Source: Hyphomicrobiales bacterium (lineage in GTDB: Bacteria > Pseudomonadota > Alphaproteobacteria > Rhizobiales > Beijerinckiaceae). Taken from it: a stretch of DNA of 9,064 bases. How positions within the stretch are numbered: the stretch's first letter is position 1; each line of letters starts with the position of its first letter. The translations under genes were made by a program, and so were the position numbers. Below are positions 1-6,870 of this stretch, one piece after another. Location of the stretch: positions 1-9,064 of the forward strand of contig JAQGJO010000453.1 in the NCBI GenBank assembly GCA_028290595.1, given 5' to 3'. The notes under the pieces were generated by a model, which was not told where the DNA came from, ran no database searches, and saw only the letters and a program-made list of their open reading frames with translations.

Positions 1-722
1 GGCGGCAGCTCGCCCTTGGCGACGCGATCGGTCCAGTCGCCGAGATATTTCAGCGGCGCCCCGCCAAATTCACCGGCGATCTGATTGACCATGAGCTCAC
101 CTGCCTGGCCCGACTGGATGCGCCGCATCCAGCCGTCGGCGCCCGTGCCGAATTCCTGTGGGATCGTGCGCGTCGAAATCTGCCCGATTTGATGACAGCC
201 GATGCAGCCGTTGTTCTTGGTGGCGTTGAGCCAGCGCCCGAGATCGATCCCTGCGGGAATGTCGCTCTTGCCGTTGAACTCGCCGGCTGGCGGCATTTTC
301 AGCATCGAATACCAGTAGATCGCCGGATAATAACGCGCCGCGGCGGTAGCGTCGGGGGCGGTGACCGCCTTGTGGTCGACGAGCTTGCCCGGTTCGGATT
401 TGACCTTGGGAGAATCCACCAGGCCGTAGCCGCGCACCCAGACGTCGTAATTCGCCTTCGGCAGATCGGGCAGGACATAGCGGCCCTGATCGTCGGTGAC
501 GACGATCTTGATGTAGCGGATCGGCAGATCGCGGGTTTCGGCGATCACCCAGACGCCGGCTTCCGGACCCTTGGGGCCTGTCACGACACCGCCGATGTCG
601 GTCGATCCGATCTGCACCTGCTGTGTGGGAGCTGGTTGCGCGAGCGCCGGTTCCTGCAGCAGAACGCCGAACATGAGCGCCGACGCGGCGCTCCCCAGCA
701 ACAACGACCGTATTGAACGCAT
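1..722 (-). CDS. Exported c-type haem protein with carboxypeptidase-regulatory-like domain (5' part; C-terminus outside window)
   Basis: The reading frame starts at an ATG at 722, with GGGGAGG five bases upstream as a strong ribosome binding site, and stays open for 240 codons to the window edge. Residues 1-28 form a Sec signal peptide: basic MRSIRS, a hydrophobic core, and an ALA-Q cleavage site after Ala28, so the protein should act in the periplasm. Residues about 38-125 resemble a carboxypeptidase-regulatory-like (transthyretin-like) beta sandwich, including IGGVVTGPKGPEAGVWV and DDQGRYVLPDLP. Residues 173-177 are CIGCH, a CxxCH motif for covalent haem c. From memory, Bradyrhizobium-type proteins with this start are about 600-700 residues and carry a C-terminal beta-propeller (virginiamycin-B-lyase-like); that part is not visible here. 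The gene is divergent from the AraC-type regulator. The substrate is unknown. A redox or oxidoreductase role is inference; export and haem attachment are well supported. Confidence 0.8.
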   Translation of the reverse strand, partial: MRSIRSLLLGSAASALMFGVLLQEPALAQPAPTQQVQIGSTDIGGVVTGPKGPEAGVWVIAETRDLPIRYIKIVVTDDQGRYVLPDLPKANYDVWVRGYGLVDSPKVKSEPGKLVDHKAVTAPDATAAARYYPAIYWYSMLKMPPAGEFNGKSDIPAGIDLGRWLNATKNNGCIGCHQIGQISTRTIPQEFGTGADGWMRRIQSGQAGELMVNQIAGEFGGAPLKYLGDWTDRVAKGELP

Positions 723-938
723 GCTTGCCTCCCCAATCGCAAGAACGGTTGAAATGCCGTATGCTGGATGCGGCGACGCTCCAGCTTTGCCTAAGTCTGA
801 CGCTAGTCTTTGTGGGTCGTCAAGGGCGATGGTGGGCGAGGCGCGGTTTCGGGTCGGGCTTCTATTACCGACCCATTCCCGGATGTTTAGTTTTCAATAC
901 GAATTGTTATGACACAGGAGAGTTGTTTGGAGCAGCAG
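723..938. other. Divergent intergenic region between haem protein and AraC-type regulator
   Basis: This 216-bp stretch separates two divergently read genes, so it should hold both promoters. Short open frames cross it on the plus strand, but they lack ribosome binding sites and protein-like composition. The part at about 885-910 is clearly AT-richer than the rest and could contain the promoter of the regulator, but I cannot place convincing -35 and -10 boxes. One inverted repeat is listed separately. Confidence 0.5.
851..874. promoter_or_regulatory. Inverted repeat upstream of the AraC-type regulator, possible operator
   Basis: GGGTCGG at 851-857 and CCGACCC at 868-874 are perfect 7-bp inverted arms separated by 10 bases of mostly AT-rich sequence. 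The arm centres are about 17 bases apart, roughly one and a half helical turns. The site lies 64 bp before the chosen start of the regulator and about 130 bp from the start of the divergent haem protein. It could be a regulator binding site or a leader hairpin. AraC-type regulators more often bind direct repeats, so the link to that protein is only a guess. Confidence 0.35.
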
Positions 939-1781
939 ATGGCGCATGCCCCTTTTCTCCCGGTCTTGGCAGGCTGCGTCGGCCGTTATGGTGAGCAAGC
1001 GCCTGTGCGGGCGCTGGATGAACATTTCCAATGCGTCTGGACGCACCACATTTCTCAAGACGATGATTATAAACCCGTTGCCGTCGTCCCCGACGGTTGC
1101 GTCGATCTTCTCTGGCGCGATGGTCGGCTAAGCGTCGTCGGGCCCGATATTGTAGCCGCCCATCCGGTTCTGCCGCCCGGCGGCACCATCCTCGGGCTGC
1201 GCTTTCAGCCCGGGGCCGCGATCAACTGGCTCGGCCTGCCGATGTCGGAGATCGTCGGCCAGGAAATCGAGCTGACCGAGCTGTGGGGCAGCAAGGCGCG
1301 CGAAATATCCGCGCAACTGGCGGACGTCGCCACGCTCGAGGCGCAGGCGAACCTGCTGCAGAAGCTGCTGGCGCAAATCATGCCCGCCATCAACGCTCCC
1401 GGCCGCGACGCGGCGATGATGTTCGGCTTTCTGAAACGGCATGCCGGCGATGCTGACCGCAAGGTGTCTCTGCTGCGTGATCGGCTCGATGTCAGCGAGC
1501 GGACATTGCGGCGGCGCAGCCATGATTATTTCGGCTATGGCGCCAAGACGCTCGACAGGATTCTGAAATTGCAACGGTTTCAGGCCCTCGTGCATGCTTC
1601 GCAGCACGGAACACTGTCAGCCATGGCGGCCGAGGCAGGCTATGCTGATCAGGCGCATCTCAGCCGCGAGATCAAATCGCTGTGCAGCATGTCGGCTGCG
1701 ACATTCGCCGGTCAGATCAGGTCCCCCAAGTCGTCGCCCGTTGGCCGTTTTGTTCAAGACGCATCAAGCGGGCGGGCCTAG
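939..1781 (+). CDS. AraC-family transcriptional regulator (DUF6597-type N-terminal domain)
   Basis: This 280-residue cytoplasmic DNA-binding protein has an N-terminal sensing-type domain with the hallmarks of the DUF6597 group: VVPDGCVDLLW (49-59), VGPD (67-70) and GLRFQPGAA (86-94). The C-terminal AraC/XylS module has two helix-turn-helix segments, about 176-195 (SLLRDRLDVSERTLRRR) and 226-247 (LSAMAAEAGYADQAHLSRE), joined by the typical FGYGAKTLDRILKLQRF stretch (198-214). I chose the ATG at 939 because GGAG lies six bases upstream. An in-frame ATG at 909 has no such site, and a TTG at 927 preceded by AGGAG is also possible. The frame continues into a VOC-fold gene after 39 bp on the same strand, and the gene is divergent from the haem protein, so either neighbour could be its target. 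The ligand is unknown. Confidence 0.88.
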   Translation: MAHAPFLPVLAGCVGRYGEQAPVRALDEHFQCVWTHHISQDDDYKPVAVVPDGCVDLLWRDGRLSVVGPDIVAAHPVLPPGGTILGLRFQPGAAINWLGLPMSEIVGQEIELTELWGSKAREISAQLADVATLEAQANLLQKLLAQIMPAINAPGRDAAMMFGFLKRHAGDADRKVSLLRDRLDVSERTLRRRSHDYFGYGAKTLDRILKLQRFQALVHASQHGTLSAMAAEAGYADQAHLSREIKSLCSMSAATFAGQIRSPKSSPVGRFVQDASSGRA

Positions 1782-1820
1782 TAGACAGGGTCTGATCATT
1801 TCAACGCGAAAGGCCGCATC

Positions 1821-2174
1821 ATGGGCGCGAGAGGCAGCGATCGCCAGATCGACAACATCGAATTCAACGTCGGCGATATCGCCAGGTCGAAGGCGTTCTA
1901 TGGCGCAGCCTTCGGCTGGACATTCACCGATTTCGGCCCGGTCTATTGCGAGTTCACGGACGGCCGCCTGACCGGAGGACTGACCACCACCGGTCCGGTG
2001 AAACCGGGCGGACCGCTGGTCATTCTTTACGCCGAAGATCTGGCCGCGACGCAGAAACGTCTCGAAGACGCTGGCGCGAAAATCGTCAAGCCCGTCTTCG
2101 AATTTCCCGGCGGCCGGCGCTTTCACTTCACCGATCCGGACGGCTATGAACTGGCCGTGTGGACCGCAAACTAA
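1821..2174 (+). CDS. VOC (glyoxalase/bleomycin-resistance fold) family protein
   Basis: This is a 117-residue single-unit VOC-fold protein. SKAFYGAAFGW (23-33) is the classic helix and strand junction of the first beta-alpha-beta-beta-beta module, and FTDPDGYELAVW (103-114) is the usual C-terminal metal-side motif, with Glu110 as a possible metal ligand. The position where many relatives carry a first-strand His or Glu ligand reads DNIEFNV, so metal binding is not assured. Family members include lactoylglutathione lyases, extradiol dioxygenases and antibiotic-binding proteins; the sequence does not tell which applies. The ATG has GAAAGG seven bases upstream. The gene follows the AraC-type regulator by 39 bp and is probably co-transcribed, which suggests a small stress- or metabolite-responsive unit. 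Its stop codon directly abuts the stop codon of the convergent alr. Confidence 0.85.
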   Translation: MGARGSDRQIDNIEFNVGDIARSKAFYGAAFGWTFTDFGPVYCEFTDGRLTGGLTTTGPVKPGGPLVILYAEDLAATQKRLEDAGAKIVKPVFEFPGGRRFHFTDPDGYELAVWTAN

Positions 2175-3344
2175 TTAAGCCTTCTTATCTGCGCGATAGA
2201 CACGGTGATAGCGGCGGCCGAGACCGGTGAGGATTTCATAGCCGATGGTCTTCGAACGGGCGGCAAGATCGTCGACCGTGATGTCCTGGCCGAGCAGTTC
2301 CACCGGTGTTCCAGCCTTGAGGGCGGGATCATCCACATCGGTGACGTCGATGATGATCAGATCCATGGAGACGCGGCCGGCGAACGGACAGCGCTTGCCG
2401 AGCACGGTGGCCTCGCCGCCTGCTTGCCCGTCGGTCGCCATGGCGTTGCGCGGAATGCCGTCCGCATAGCCGACCCCGATCGTGGCAAGGCGGGACGGCC
2501 GCTTTGCCGTCCATTGCGCGTTGTAGCCGACGGTCTCGCCGGCCTCGACATGATGGAGCTGGATGATCGGCGCCTGCAGCCGCACGACCGGTCGCATCGG
2601 ATTGGCGAGGTGCTGGTGGGGATTGCCGCCGTAAAGCGCATAGCCCGGCCGGACGAGATCGAACAGCGGCTTCTGCGGCAGGAAGATGCCGGATGAATTG
2701 GCCATGCTGGCGGCAATGCCGGGAACCAGCGCAATGGCTTTTTTGAAGCGCGCGATCTGAAGGTCGTTGATCGGATCGTTCGTTACCTCCGACGACACGA
2801 AATGAGTCATCACAAGCGCCAGCGGAAACGCCGCATCGGGCCGCACCAAACCGGCGGCGATCTTCTCAAACGAAGCCGCATCGAGGCCGAGGCGTTTCAT
2901 GCCGGTATCGATCTGCACAGCGGCAGGCAAAGGCACGGCCGATGCGCGCGCATGGGCCTCCCAGCCGCGGATCTGCTCAACCGAAACCAGGATCGGCCGC
3001 AACCGGTATTCGACATAGGCGGCGAAGGTCGCCGCATCCTGGAGGATACCGTTCAGGACATAGACCGTGTGCGGGCTGTCCGCGCCGAGCGCCAGCCGCG
3101 CCCGCGCGCCTTCGCTCACATGCGCGACGAAGAAGGTTTTGCAGCCGGCGTCCGCCAGCGCCCACACGGCCGGCTCGATGCCGACGCCGTAGGCATCCGC
3201 CTTGACGACAGCGGCACATTCGGCCGGGACCGACATCTGCGCCAGCAGCCGCCAATTGGCCACGAGCGCGTCGAGATCAACGCTGAGGGTCGCTTGCGCA
3301 TATTCGCGGGCGATCGAAGAGGTGAGGGCAGGCAAAGGTGTCAT
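2175..3344 (-). CDS. alr: Alanine racemase
   Basis: This PLP enzyme interconverts L- and D-alanine in the cytoplasm and supplies D-Ala for peptidoglycan. The 389-residue protein has the fold-type III TIM-barrel start with VVKADAYGVG; Lys48 is the PLP lysine. GETVGYNAQW contains Tyr274, the second catalytic base. Their spacing of 226 residues equals that of Lys39 and Tyr265 in the Geobacillus enzyme. Further family motifs are DTGMKRLG (146-153), MTHF (179-182), GYADGIPR (292-299) and GRVSMD (323-328), the last at the C-terminal beta domain. I chose the ATG at 3344, which has AAGG two bases upstream. An in-frame GTG at 3362 would add six residues but has no ribosome binding site. It lies 75 bp downstream of dnaB on the same strand, probably in the same transcript. 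I cannot tell whether this is the biosynthetic (alr) or a catabolic (dadX) copy, but the housekeeping context favours alr. Confidence 0.96.
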   Translation of the reverse strand: MTPLPALTSSIAREYAQATLSVDLDALVANWRLLAQMSVPAECAAVVKADAYGVGIEPAVWALADAGCKTFFVAHVSEGARARLALGADSPHTVYVLNGILQDAATFAAYVEYRLRPILVSVEQIRGWEAHARASAVPLPAAVQIDTGMKRLGLDAASFEKIAAGLVRPDAAFPLALVMTHFVSSEVTNDPINDLQIARFKKAIALVPGIAASMANSSGIFLPQKPLFDLVRPGYALYGGNPHQHLANPMRPVVRLQAPIIQLHHVEAGETVGYNAQWTAKRPSRLATIGVGYADGIPRNAMATDGQAGGEATVLGKRCPFAGRVSMDLIIIDVTDVDDPALKAGTPVELLGQDITVDDLAARSKTIGYEILTGLGRRYHRVYRADKKA

Positions 3345-3393
3345 CGCCTTGAACAATAGCACAAATGGCGTGTTCAGATTCTGACAAAATCGA

Positions 3394-3425
3394 TGGGGCA
3401 GATTTACATTTTGGCGGATTTACAT
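3394..3425 (-). repeat. Imperfect 16-bp tandem repeat spanning the dnaB stop codon
   Basis: On the minus strand two adjacent 16-base units each begin ATGTAAATC and match at 13 of 16 positions. The first unit (3425-3410) begins with the last Met codon and stop codon of dnaB, and the second (3409-3394) lies in the dnaB-alr gap. The nine-base core GATTTACAT on the plus strand is exact in both copies. It looks like a small local duplication; no function is evident. Confidence 0.5.
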
Positions 3426-4925
3426 CTGTTCCGGCAGCGCATCTTCCCTGGCGAGATTGGAGAAGCGCGTCAATTCGCCCTCGAACGCCACCTCTATCGT
3501 GCCGGTCGGGCCGTGGCGCTGCTTGCCGATGATGACCTCGGCGCGGCCGTGCGCCCGCTCCATGTCGCTCATCCAGGTGATGTGTTCTTCGGTGCCTGGG
3601 CGCGGCTCGCGGTTCTTCAGGTAATATTCTTCGCGATAGACGAACATCACCACGTCGGCGTCCTGTTCGATCGAGCCGGATTCACGCAAGTCCGACAATT
3701 GCGGGCGCTTGTCGTCGCGGTTCTCGACCTGACGTGACAATTGCGACAGGGCGATGATCGGCGCGTTCAGCTCCTTCGCCAGGGCCTTCAGGCCGGTGGT
3801 GATTTCGGTGAGTTCCTGGACGCGGTTGCCGTCTTTCGATTTCGAGCCCGACAGCAATTGCAGGTAGTCGACGACGAGAACGTCTAGACCCTTCTGGCGC
3901 TTCAGGCGCCGCGCCCGCGCCGTGAGCTGCGCGATGGAAATGCCGCCGGTGTGATCGATGTAGAACGGGATCGCCTGCATGTCGCGCGCCGCTTCCGATA
4001 TCTTGTGAAACTCGTGATCCTGAATGTCGCCGCGCCGGATCTTGTAGGAGGGAATGCCGGACTGTTCGGCGATGATACGGGTGGCGAGCTGTTCGGACGA
4101 CATTTCGAGTGAGAAGAAACCGACGATGCCGCCGTTCTTGGGCACATGGGTGCCGTCGGGTTTGACCTCGTATTCATAGGCGCGGGCGACGTTGAAGGCG
4201 ATGTTGGTCGCCAGCGCCGTCTTGCCCATGCCCGGTCGTCCGGCCAGAACGATCAGGTCGGACTGCTGCAGGCCGCCCATCTTCTGGTCGAGATCGGTCA
4301 GGCCGGTGGCGATGCCGGACAGTTTTCCTTCGCGCTCATAAGCGCGCGCCGCCATGTCGATGGCATGGGTCAGCGCATCGGAGAATTTCTGGAAGCCGCC
4401 GTCATAGCGGCCTTGTTCGGCGATTTCGTAAAGCCGACGTTCGGCTTCTTCGATCTGCGCGCGCGGCGATGAATCGACTGGTGAATCATAGGCGACATTG
4501 ACGATGTCTTCGCCGATCGTAATCAGGCTGCGCCGCGTGGCGAGATCATAGATCGTGCGGCCGTAGTCTTCGGCGTTGATGATGGTCGTGGCTTCGGCGG
4601 CAAGCCGCGCGAGATATTGCGGCACGGTGATGCCGCCGAGATCATGCTCGCCAAGAAATGTCTTCAACGTCACCGGCGAAGCCAGCTTGCCGGCGCGGAT
4701 CAGTTGCGCGCAAATCTCGAAGATGCGCCGGTGCAGTTCTTCGGAGAAATGCTCGGCGCGCAGAAAGTCGGAGACCCGGTCGAAGGCGTCGTTGTTGACG
4801 AGGATGGCGCCCAGCAACGCCTGTTCAGCCTCCACATTGTGCGGGGCAGTCCGAAACGTTGTTGCATCTCCTTGCTGATCCGTCGACGAATCGAATCGGA
4901 CCACCATTTGACCAGCGGCCGCCAT
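3420..4925 (-). CDS. dnaB: Replicative DNA helicase DnaB
   Basis: DnaB is the hexameric 5'-3' helicase that unwinds DNA at the replication fork and engages primase and the clamp loader. The 501-residue protein has an N-terminal primase-interacting domain beginning at about residue 26 (TAPHNVEAEQALLGAILVNN), a linker at about 150-200, and a RecA-like C-terminal domain. Walker A is GRPGMGKT (229-236, Lys235), Walker B is LDVLVVDYLQLL (347-358), and SDLRESGSIEQDAD (411-424) and IIGKQRHGPTG (465-475) are the late conserved motifs. A roughly 16-residue insert before GGIVGFFSLEMS (about 250-264) is, as I recall, common in alphaproteobacterial DnaB and helps explain the length beyond the 471 residues of E. 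coli. I chose the ATG at 4925, with AGGG four bases upstream; an in-frame GTG at 5012 would add 29 unconserved-looking residues without a ribosome binding site. There is no sign of an intein. It sits upstream of alr and after the rplI terminator. Confidence 0.97.
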   Translation of the reverse strand: MAAAGQMVVRFDSSTDQQGDATTFRTAPHNVEAEQALLGAILVNNDAFDRVSDFLRAEHFSEELHRRIFEICAQLIRAGKLASPVTLKTFLGEHDLGGITVPQYLARLAAEATTIINAEDYGRTIYDLATRRSLITIGEDIVNVAYDSPVDSSPRAQIEEAERRLYEIAEQGRYDGGFQKFSDALTHAIDMAARAYEREGKLSGIATGLTDLDQKMGGLQQSDLIVLAGRPGMGKTALATNIAFNVARAYEYEVKPDGTHVPKNGGIVGFFSLEMSSEQLATRIIAEQSGIPSYKIRRGDIQDHEFHKISEAARDMQAIPFYIDHTGGISIAQLTARARRLKRQKGLDVLVVDYLQLLSGSKSKDGNRVQELTEITTGLKALAKELNAPIIALSQLSRQVENRDDKRPQLSDLRESGSIEQDADVVMFVYREEYYLKNREPRPGTEEHITWMSDMERAHGRAEVIIGKQRHGPTGTIEVAFEGELTRFSNLAREDALPEQM

Positions 4926-5146
4926 TTTACCCTGCAATTTTAAAAGGAACGCAACTTGCTGGACCTGCGGACGCTTCGGGCCCGCCTCATCCGGCAGAGA
5001 TAGAGGTGCCACAAACGCGGGCTATGCGCACCAGAAATCGTTAGCAGATGGTTGCCGCCGCAGGTCCGTGCCCGATTCTCACAGGCAGAATTAATGTCGA
5101 TGGTATCGCTTGACGGCCGATACGACCTGTGCGCGGGGCAGGCTCT

Positions 5147-5159
5147 TTACACGGTGTAA
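5147..5159. promoter_or_regulatory. Short palindrome upstream of dnaB, possible operator
   Basis: TTACAC and GTGTAA are perfect six-base inverted arms around a single G. The site is about 220 bp upstream of the dnaB start and 12 bp beyond the terminator hairpin that ends the ribosomal operon. Its symmetry fits a dimeric regulator site. No regulator can be named, and chance is a real alternative. Confidence 0.25.
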
Positions 5160-5162
5160 CCG

Positions 5163-5197
5163 CAAACGAAAAACGCCCGCGTTTTGCGCGGGCGTTT
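5163..5197 (-). terminator. Intrinsic terminator after rplI
   Basis: AAACGCCCGCG (5171-5181) and CGCGGGCGTTT (5187-5197) pair as a perfect 11-bp stem around a five-base loop. Read on the minus strand, the stem ends in a T run (GTTTTTCGTTTG), and it starts 20 bases after the rplI stop codon. This is a textbook Rho-independent terminator for the rpsF-rpsR-DUF2232-rplI transcript. On the plus strand the tail (GTTTCTTTC) is also fairly U-rich, so weak bidirectional use is possible, but no plus-strand gene ends here. Confidence 0.9.
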
Positions 5198-5216
5198 CTT
5201 TCGAATGATGTAAAAC

Positions 5217-5780
5217 TTACTCGCGGTCGTCGCCGGCTTCGGCCAGGGCCGCGCCGACTTCGAGGCCGAGCGATTCCATCGTCGTCTCTTCGCGCACGTT
5301 GATCTCTTCGCCGCGCAGCTGACGCTCGGCTTCTTCCGGCGAGCGGGCAACGTTGAGCGAAATGGTTGCTTCGACTTCCGGATGCAGATGCAGCGGCACC
5401 TGATGCAGGCCGATGCTCTTGATCGGCGTCGTCAGCACGACCTGGTTGCGCGAGATCGTCACGCCGCCGGCCGAGACCGCCTCGGAGATGTCGCGCGTTG
5501 CGACCGAGCCGTAAAGCTGGCCGGTCTCGCCCGCCTGGCGGATGATGACGAAGGTCTTGCCGTCGAGTTCGGCCTGGACCTTCTGCGCCTCGGACTTGAG
5601 TTCGAGGTTGCGGGCTTCAAGCTGCGCGCGCTGCGATTCGAAGCGCTTCTTGTTGGCTTCGGTGGCGCGCAGGGCCTTGCCGCGCGGCAGCAGAAAATTG
5701 CGGGCAAAGCCGTCCTTGACGCGGACGGTCTCACCCATCTGGCCGAGCTTGGCGATGCGTTCGAGCAAAATAACTTCCAT
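5217..5780 (-). CDS. rplI: 50S ribosomal protein bL9
   Basis: bL9 binds 23S rRNA at the base of the L1 stalk and helps keep reading frame. The N-terminal RNA-binding domain is clear: [16 protein letters not shown] followed by the family signature [19 protein letters not shown] (19-37). A long charged connecting helix spans about 41-74, and the C-terminal domain (about 75-149) contains [12 protein letters not shown] and [21 protein letters not shown]. At 187 residues it is nearly 40 longer than E. coli L9 (149); residues about 150-187 form an acidic tail, a length I recall as usual for this bacterial order. The start has AAGGAGT seven bases upstream, an excellent ribosome binding site. It follows the DUF2232 gene by 30 bp and is the last gene before the terminator. 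Confidence 0.97.
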   Translation of the reverse strand: MEVILLERIAKLGQMGETVRVKDGFARNFLLPRGKALRATEANKKRFESQRAQLEARNLELKSEAQKVQAELDGKTFVIIRQAGETGQLYGSVATRDISEAVSAGGVTISRNQVVLTTPIKSIGLHQVPLHLHPEVEATISLNVARSPEEAERQLRGEEINVREETTMESLGLEVGAALAEAGDDRE

Positions 5781-5810
5781 TTTGAATACTCCTTTAGGTG
5801 GTCGGTAGGT

Positions 5811-6800
5811 TCACGTTGACGAATTGCCGGAGACCGGCGGTTTTGCGCTTCGATTTCGGATGCCCGTGAGCATGTCGATGAGCCCGACGGCCGCGAGAAG
5901 CGGGAGCGGCAGCGGGAAGAGGACAAAGATCGTCGTGTAGAGAACGGTCAGCAGGGTGGTGCGGACGCGCGAGGGGCGCGACGCAGTGTGCAGCGAGGCG
6001 AGGCCCTGGAAGGCCAGCGCCGTGCCGAAGGCTGCGACAAGGGTGTAACCGGTGATGCGGAAAAATCCGCTGGTGAGCATCAGCGCGAAGCCAACCACGA
6101 ACGCATAGAGAATCACGCGAGGCAGGTGCAGATTTTCCGGCACGGGAATCCACGGCCGGCCGAGGCGTTGAGAGATGTGTGCGATGCGGCCGGCGAGCCA
6201 GAAATTGAGGACTGTGGTCGCCACTGTCCAGCCGGCGAAAACCGGCGCCATGGCCTGGATGAAAATCCGCGCCAGCTCGTCCGAAGTGATGCCGCCGGGC
6301 GCGCCCTTGCTGCGGTCGAAGATCATGTCGATCATCGGTGACATGCGCCGGACGGCCTCGTCCAGAAACGCATCGAACGAGCCGAACCGATAGAGCGCCA
6401 GCAACAGGCCGCCGATCGATATGGCTGCCGACAGTGCCGCCACCCAGGCTAGCAGATGCCCCAGCGGATACCAGACGAGGCCATCGGCGGTTGCACTCGG
6501 TTCGCCCGTTTCAACCGGGCGCGCCAGCCAGGCAAGGCGCGTCAGCCACCAGGCGGGCAGGGCGGCGGAAAATGCAAAAGTGGCGGCCAGAATTTCGTTG
6601 AGTGCGACGGCGAGCGTGAGGCTGCCGGCAATGGCTGCGATCAGCGCAGTCGCGGGACTGAACGCCAGCCCGACGATCATGATCGGCAGCGACGCGAATG
6701 TCGCCAGCACCATGGCCAAAGCCGTGCCTTTTACGGGAATGTAAAAGAGCAAAGCGGCCGCGAGGCCGGCGCCGATGGCAATGAGAATCCGCGAAATCAT
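5811..6800 (-). CDS. DUF2232 multi-pass inner membrane protein
   Basis: This 329-residue protein is very hydrophobic, with about eight or nine likely membrane segments at roughly 4-22, 27-46, 49-68, 70-88, 113-137, 184-203, 228-246, 252-271 and 284-309. A soluble, charged loop (about 140-180) sits near the middle, and the C-terminus is short and polar. Position between rpsR and rplI and the overall pattern match the DUF2232 (YybS-like) family found at this site in Rhizobiales. Its molecular function is not established; a transporter-like fold is only a guess. I chose the ATG at 6800, which begins directly with a membrane helix (MISRILIAIGAGLAAALLFY). An in-frame GTG at 6854 would add 18 polar residues, and neither start has a strong ribosome binding site. 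It lies 103 bp after rpsR, with a GC hairpin between, and 30 bp before rplI. Confidence 0.87.
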   Translation of the reverse strand: MISRILIAIGAGLAAALLFYIPVKGTALAMVLATFASLPIMIVGLAFSPATALIAAIAGSLTLAVALNEILAATFAFSAALPAWWLTRLAWLARPVETGEPSATADGLVWYPLGHLLAWVAALSAAISIGGLLLALYRFGSFDAFLDEAVRRMSPMIDMIFDRSKGAPGGITSDELARIFIQAMAPVFAGWTVATTVLNFWLAGRIAHISQRLGRPWIPVPENLHLPRVILYAFVVGFALMLTSGFFRITGYTLVAAFGTALAFQGLASLHTASRPSRVRTTLLTVLYTTIFVLFPLPLPLLAAVGLIDMLTGIRNRSAKPPVSGNSST

Positions 6801-6870
6801 GGTCGAGCTGTCCCGCTTTCTGGCGGTTAGGGCGCGATCGGCGGGCACATGCACGCCGTCGCGTCCAGCT

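Larger units (their letters stand above)
4926..5216. other. rplI-dnaB intergenic region, likely dnaB promoter region
   Basis: This stretch of about 290 bp has no convincing gene. It holds the rplI terminator at its right end and, because that terminator should stop most readthrough, probably the dnaB promoter. I could not identify firm -35 and -10 boxes. Two short inverted repeats are present: GTATCG (5103-5108) with CGATAC (5118-5123), and TTACAC (5147-5152) with GTGTAA (5154-5159). Both are operator-like in size, but six-base arms can occur by chance. Confidence 0.45.

Noticed and set aside
189..994. Overlapping plus-strand open frames at 189-716, 571-912 and 713-994
   Set aside because: They are antisense to the haem protein or cross the intergenic region, without ribosome binding sites or family motifs.
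1128..1607. Long minus-strand frame of 159 codons opposite the AraC-type regulator
   Set aside because: It is an antisense shadow of a clearly recognisable gene; such frames are common at this GC content.
4236..4925. Possible intein in DnaB, a frequent intein host
   Set aside because: The protein is continuous through Walker A and all conserved motifs, with only a short family-typical insert.
4926..5012. GTG start for dnaB at 5012 giving 29 more N-terminal residues
   Set aside because: No ribosome binding site precedes it, the added residues do not look like a DnaB N-terminus, and the ATG at 4925 has AGGG at a good distance.
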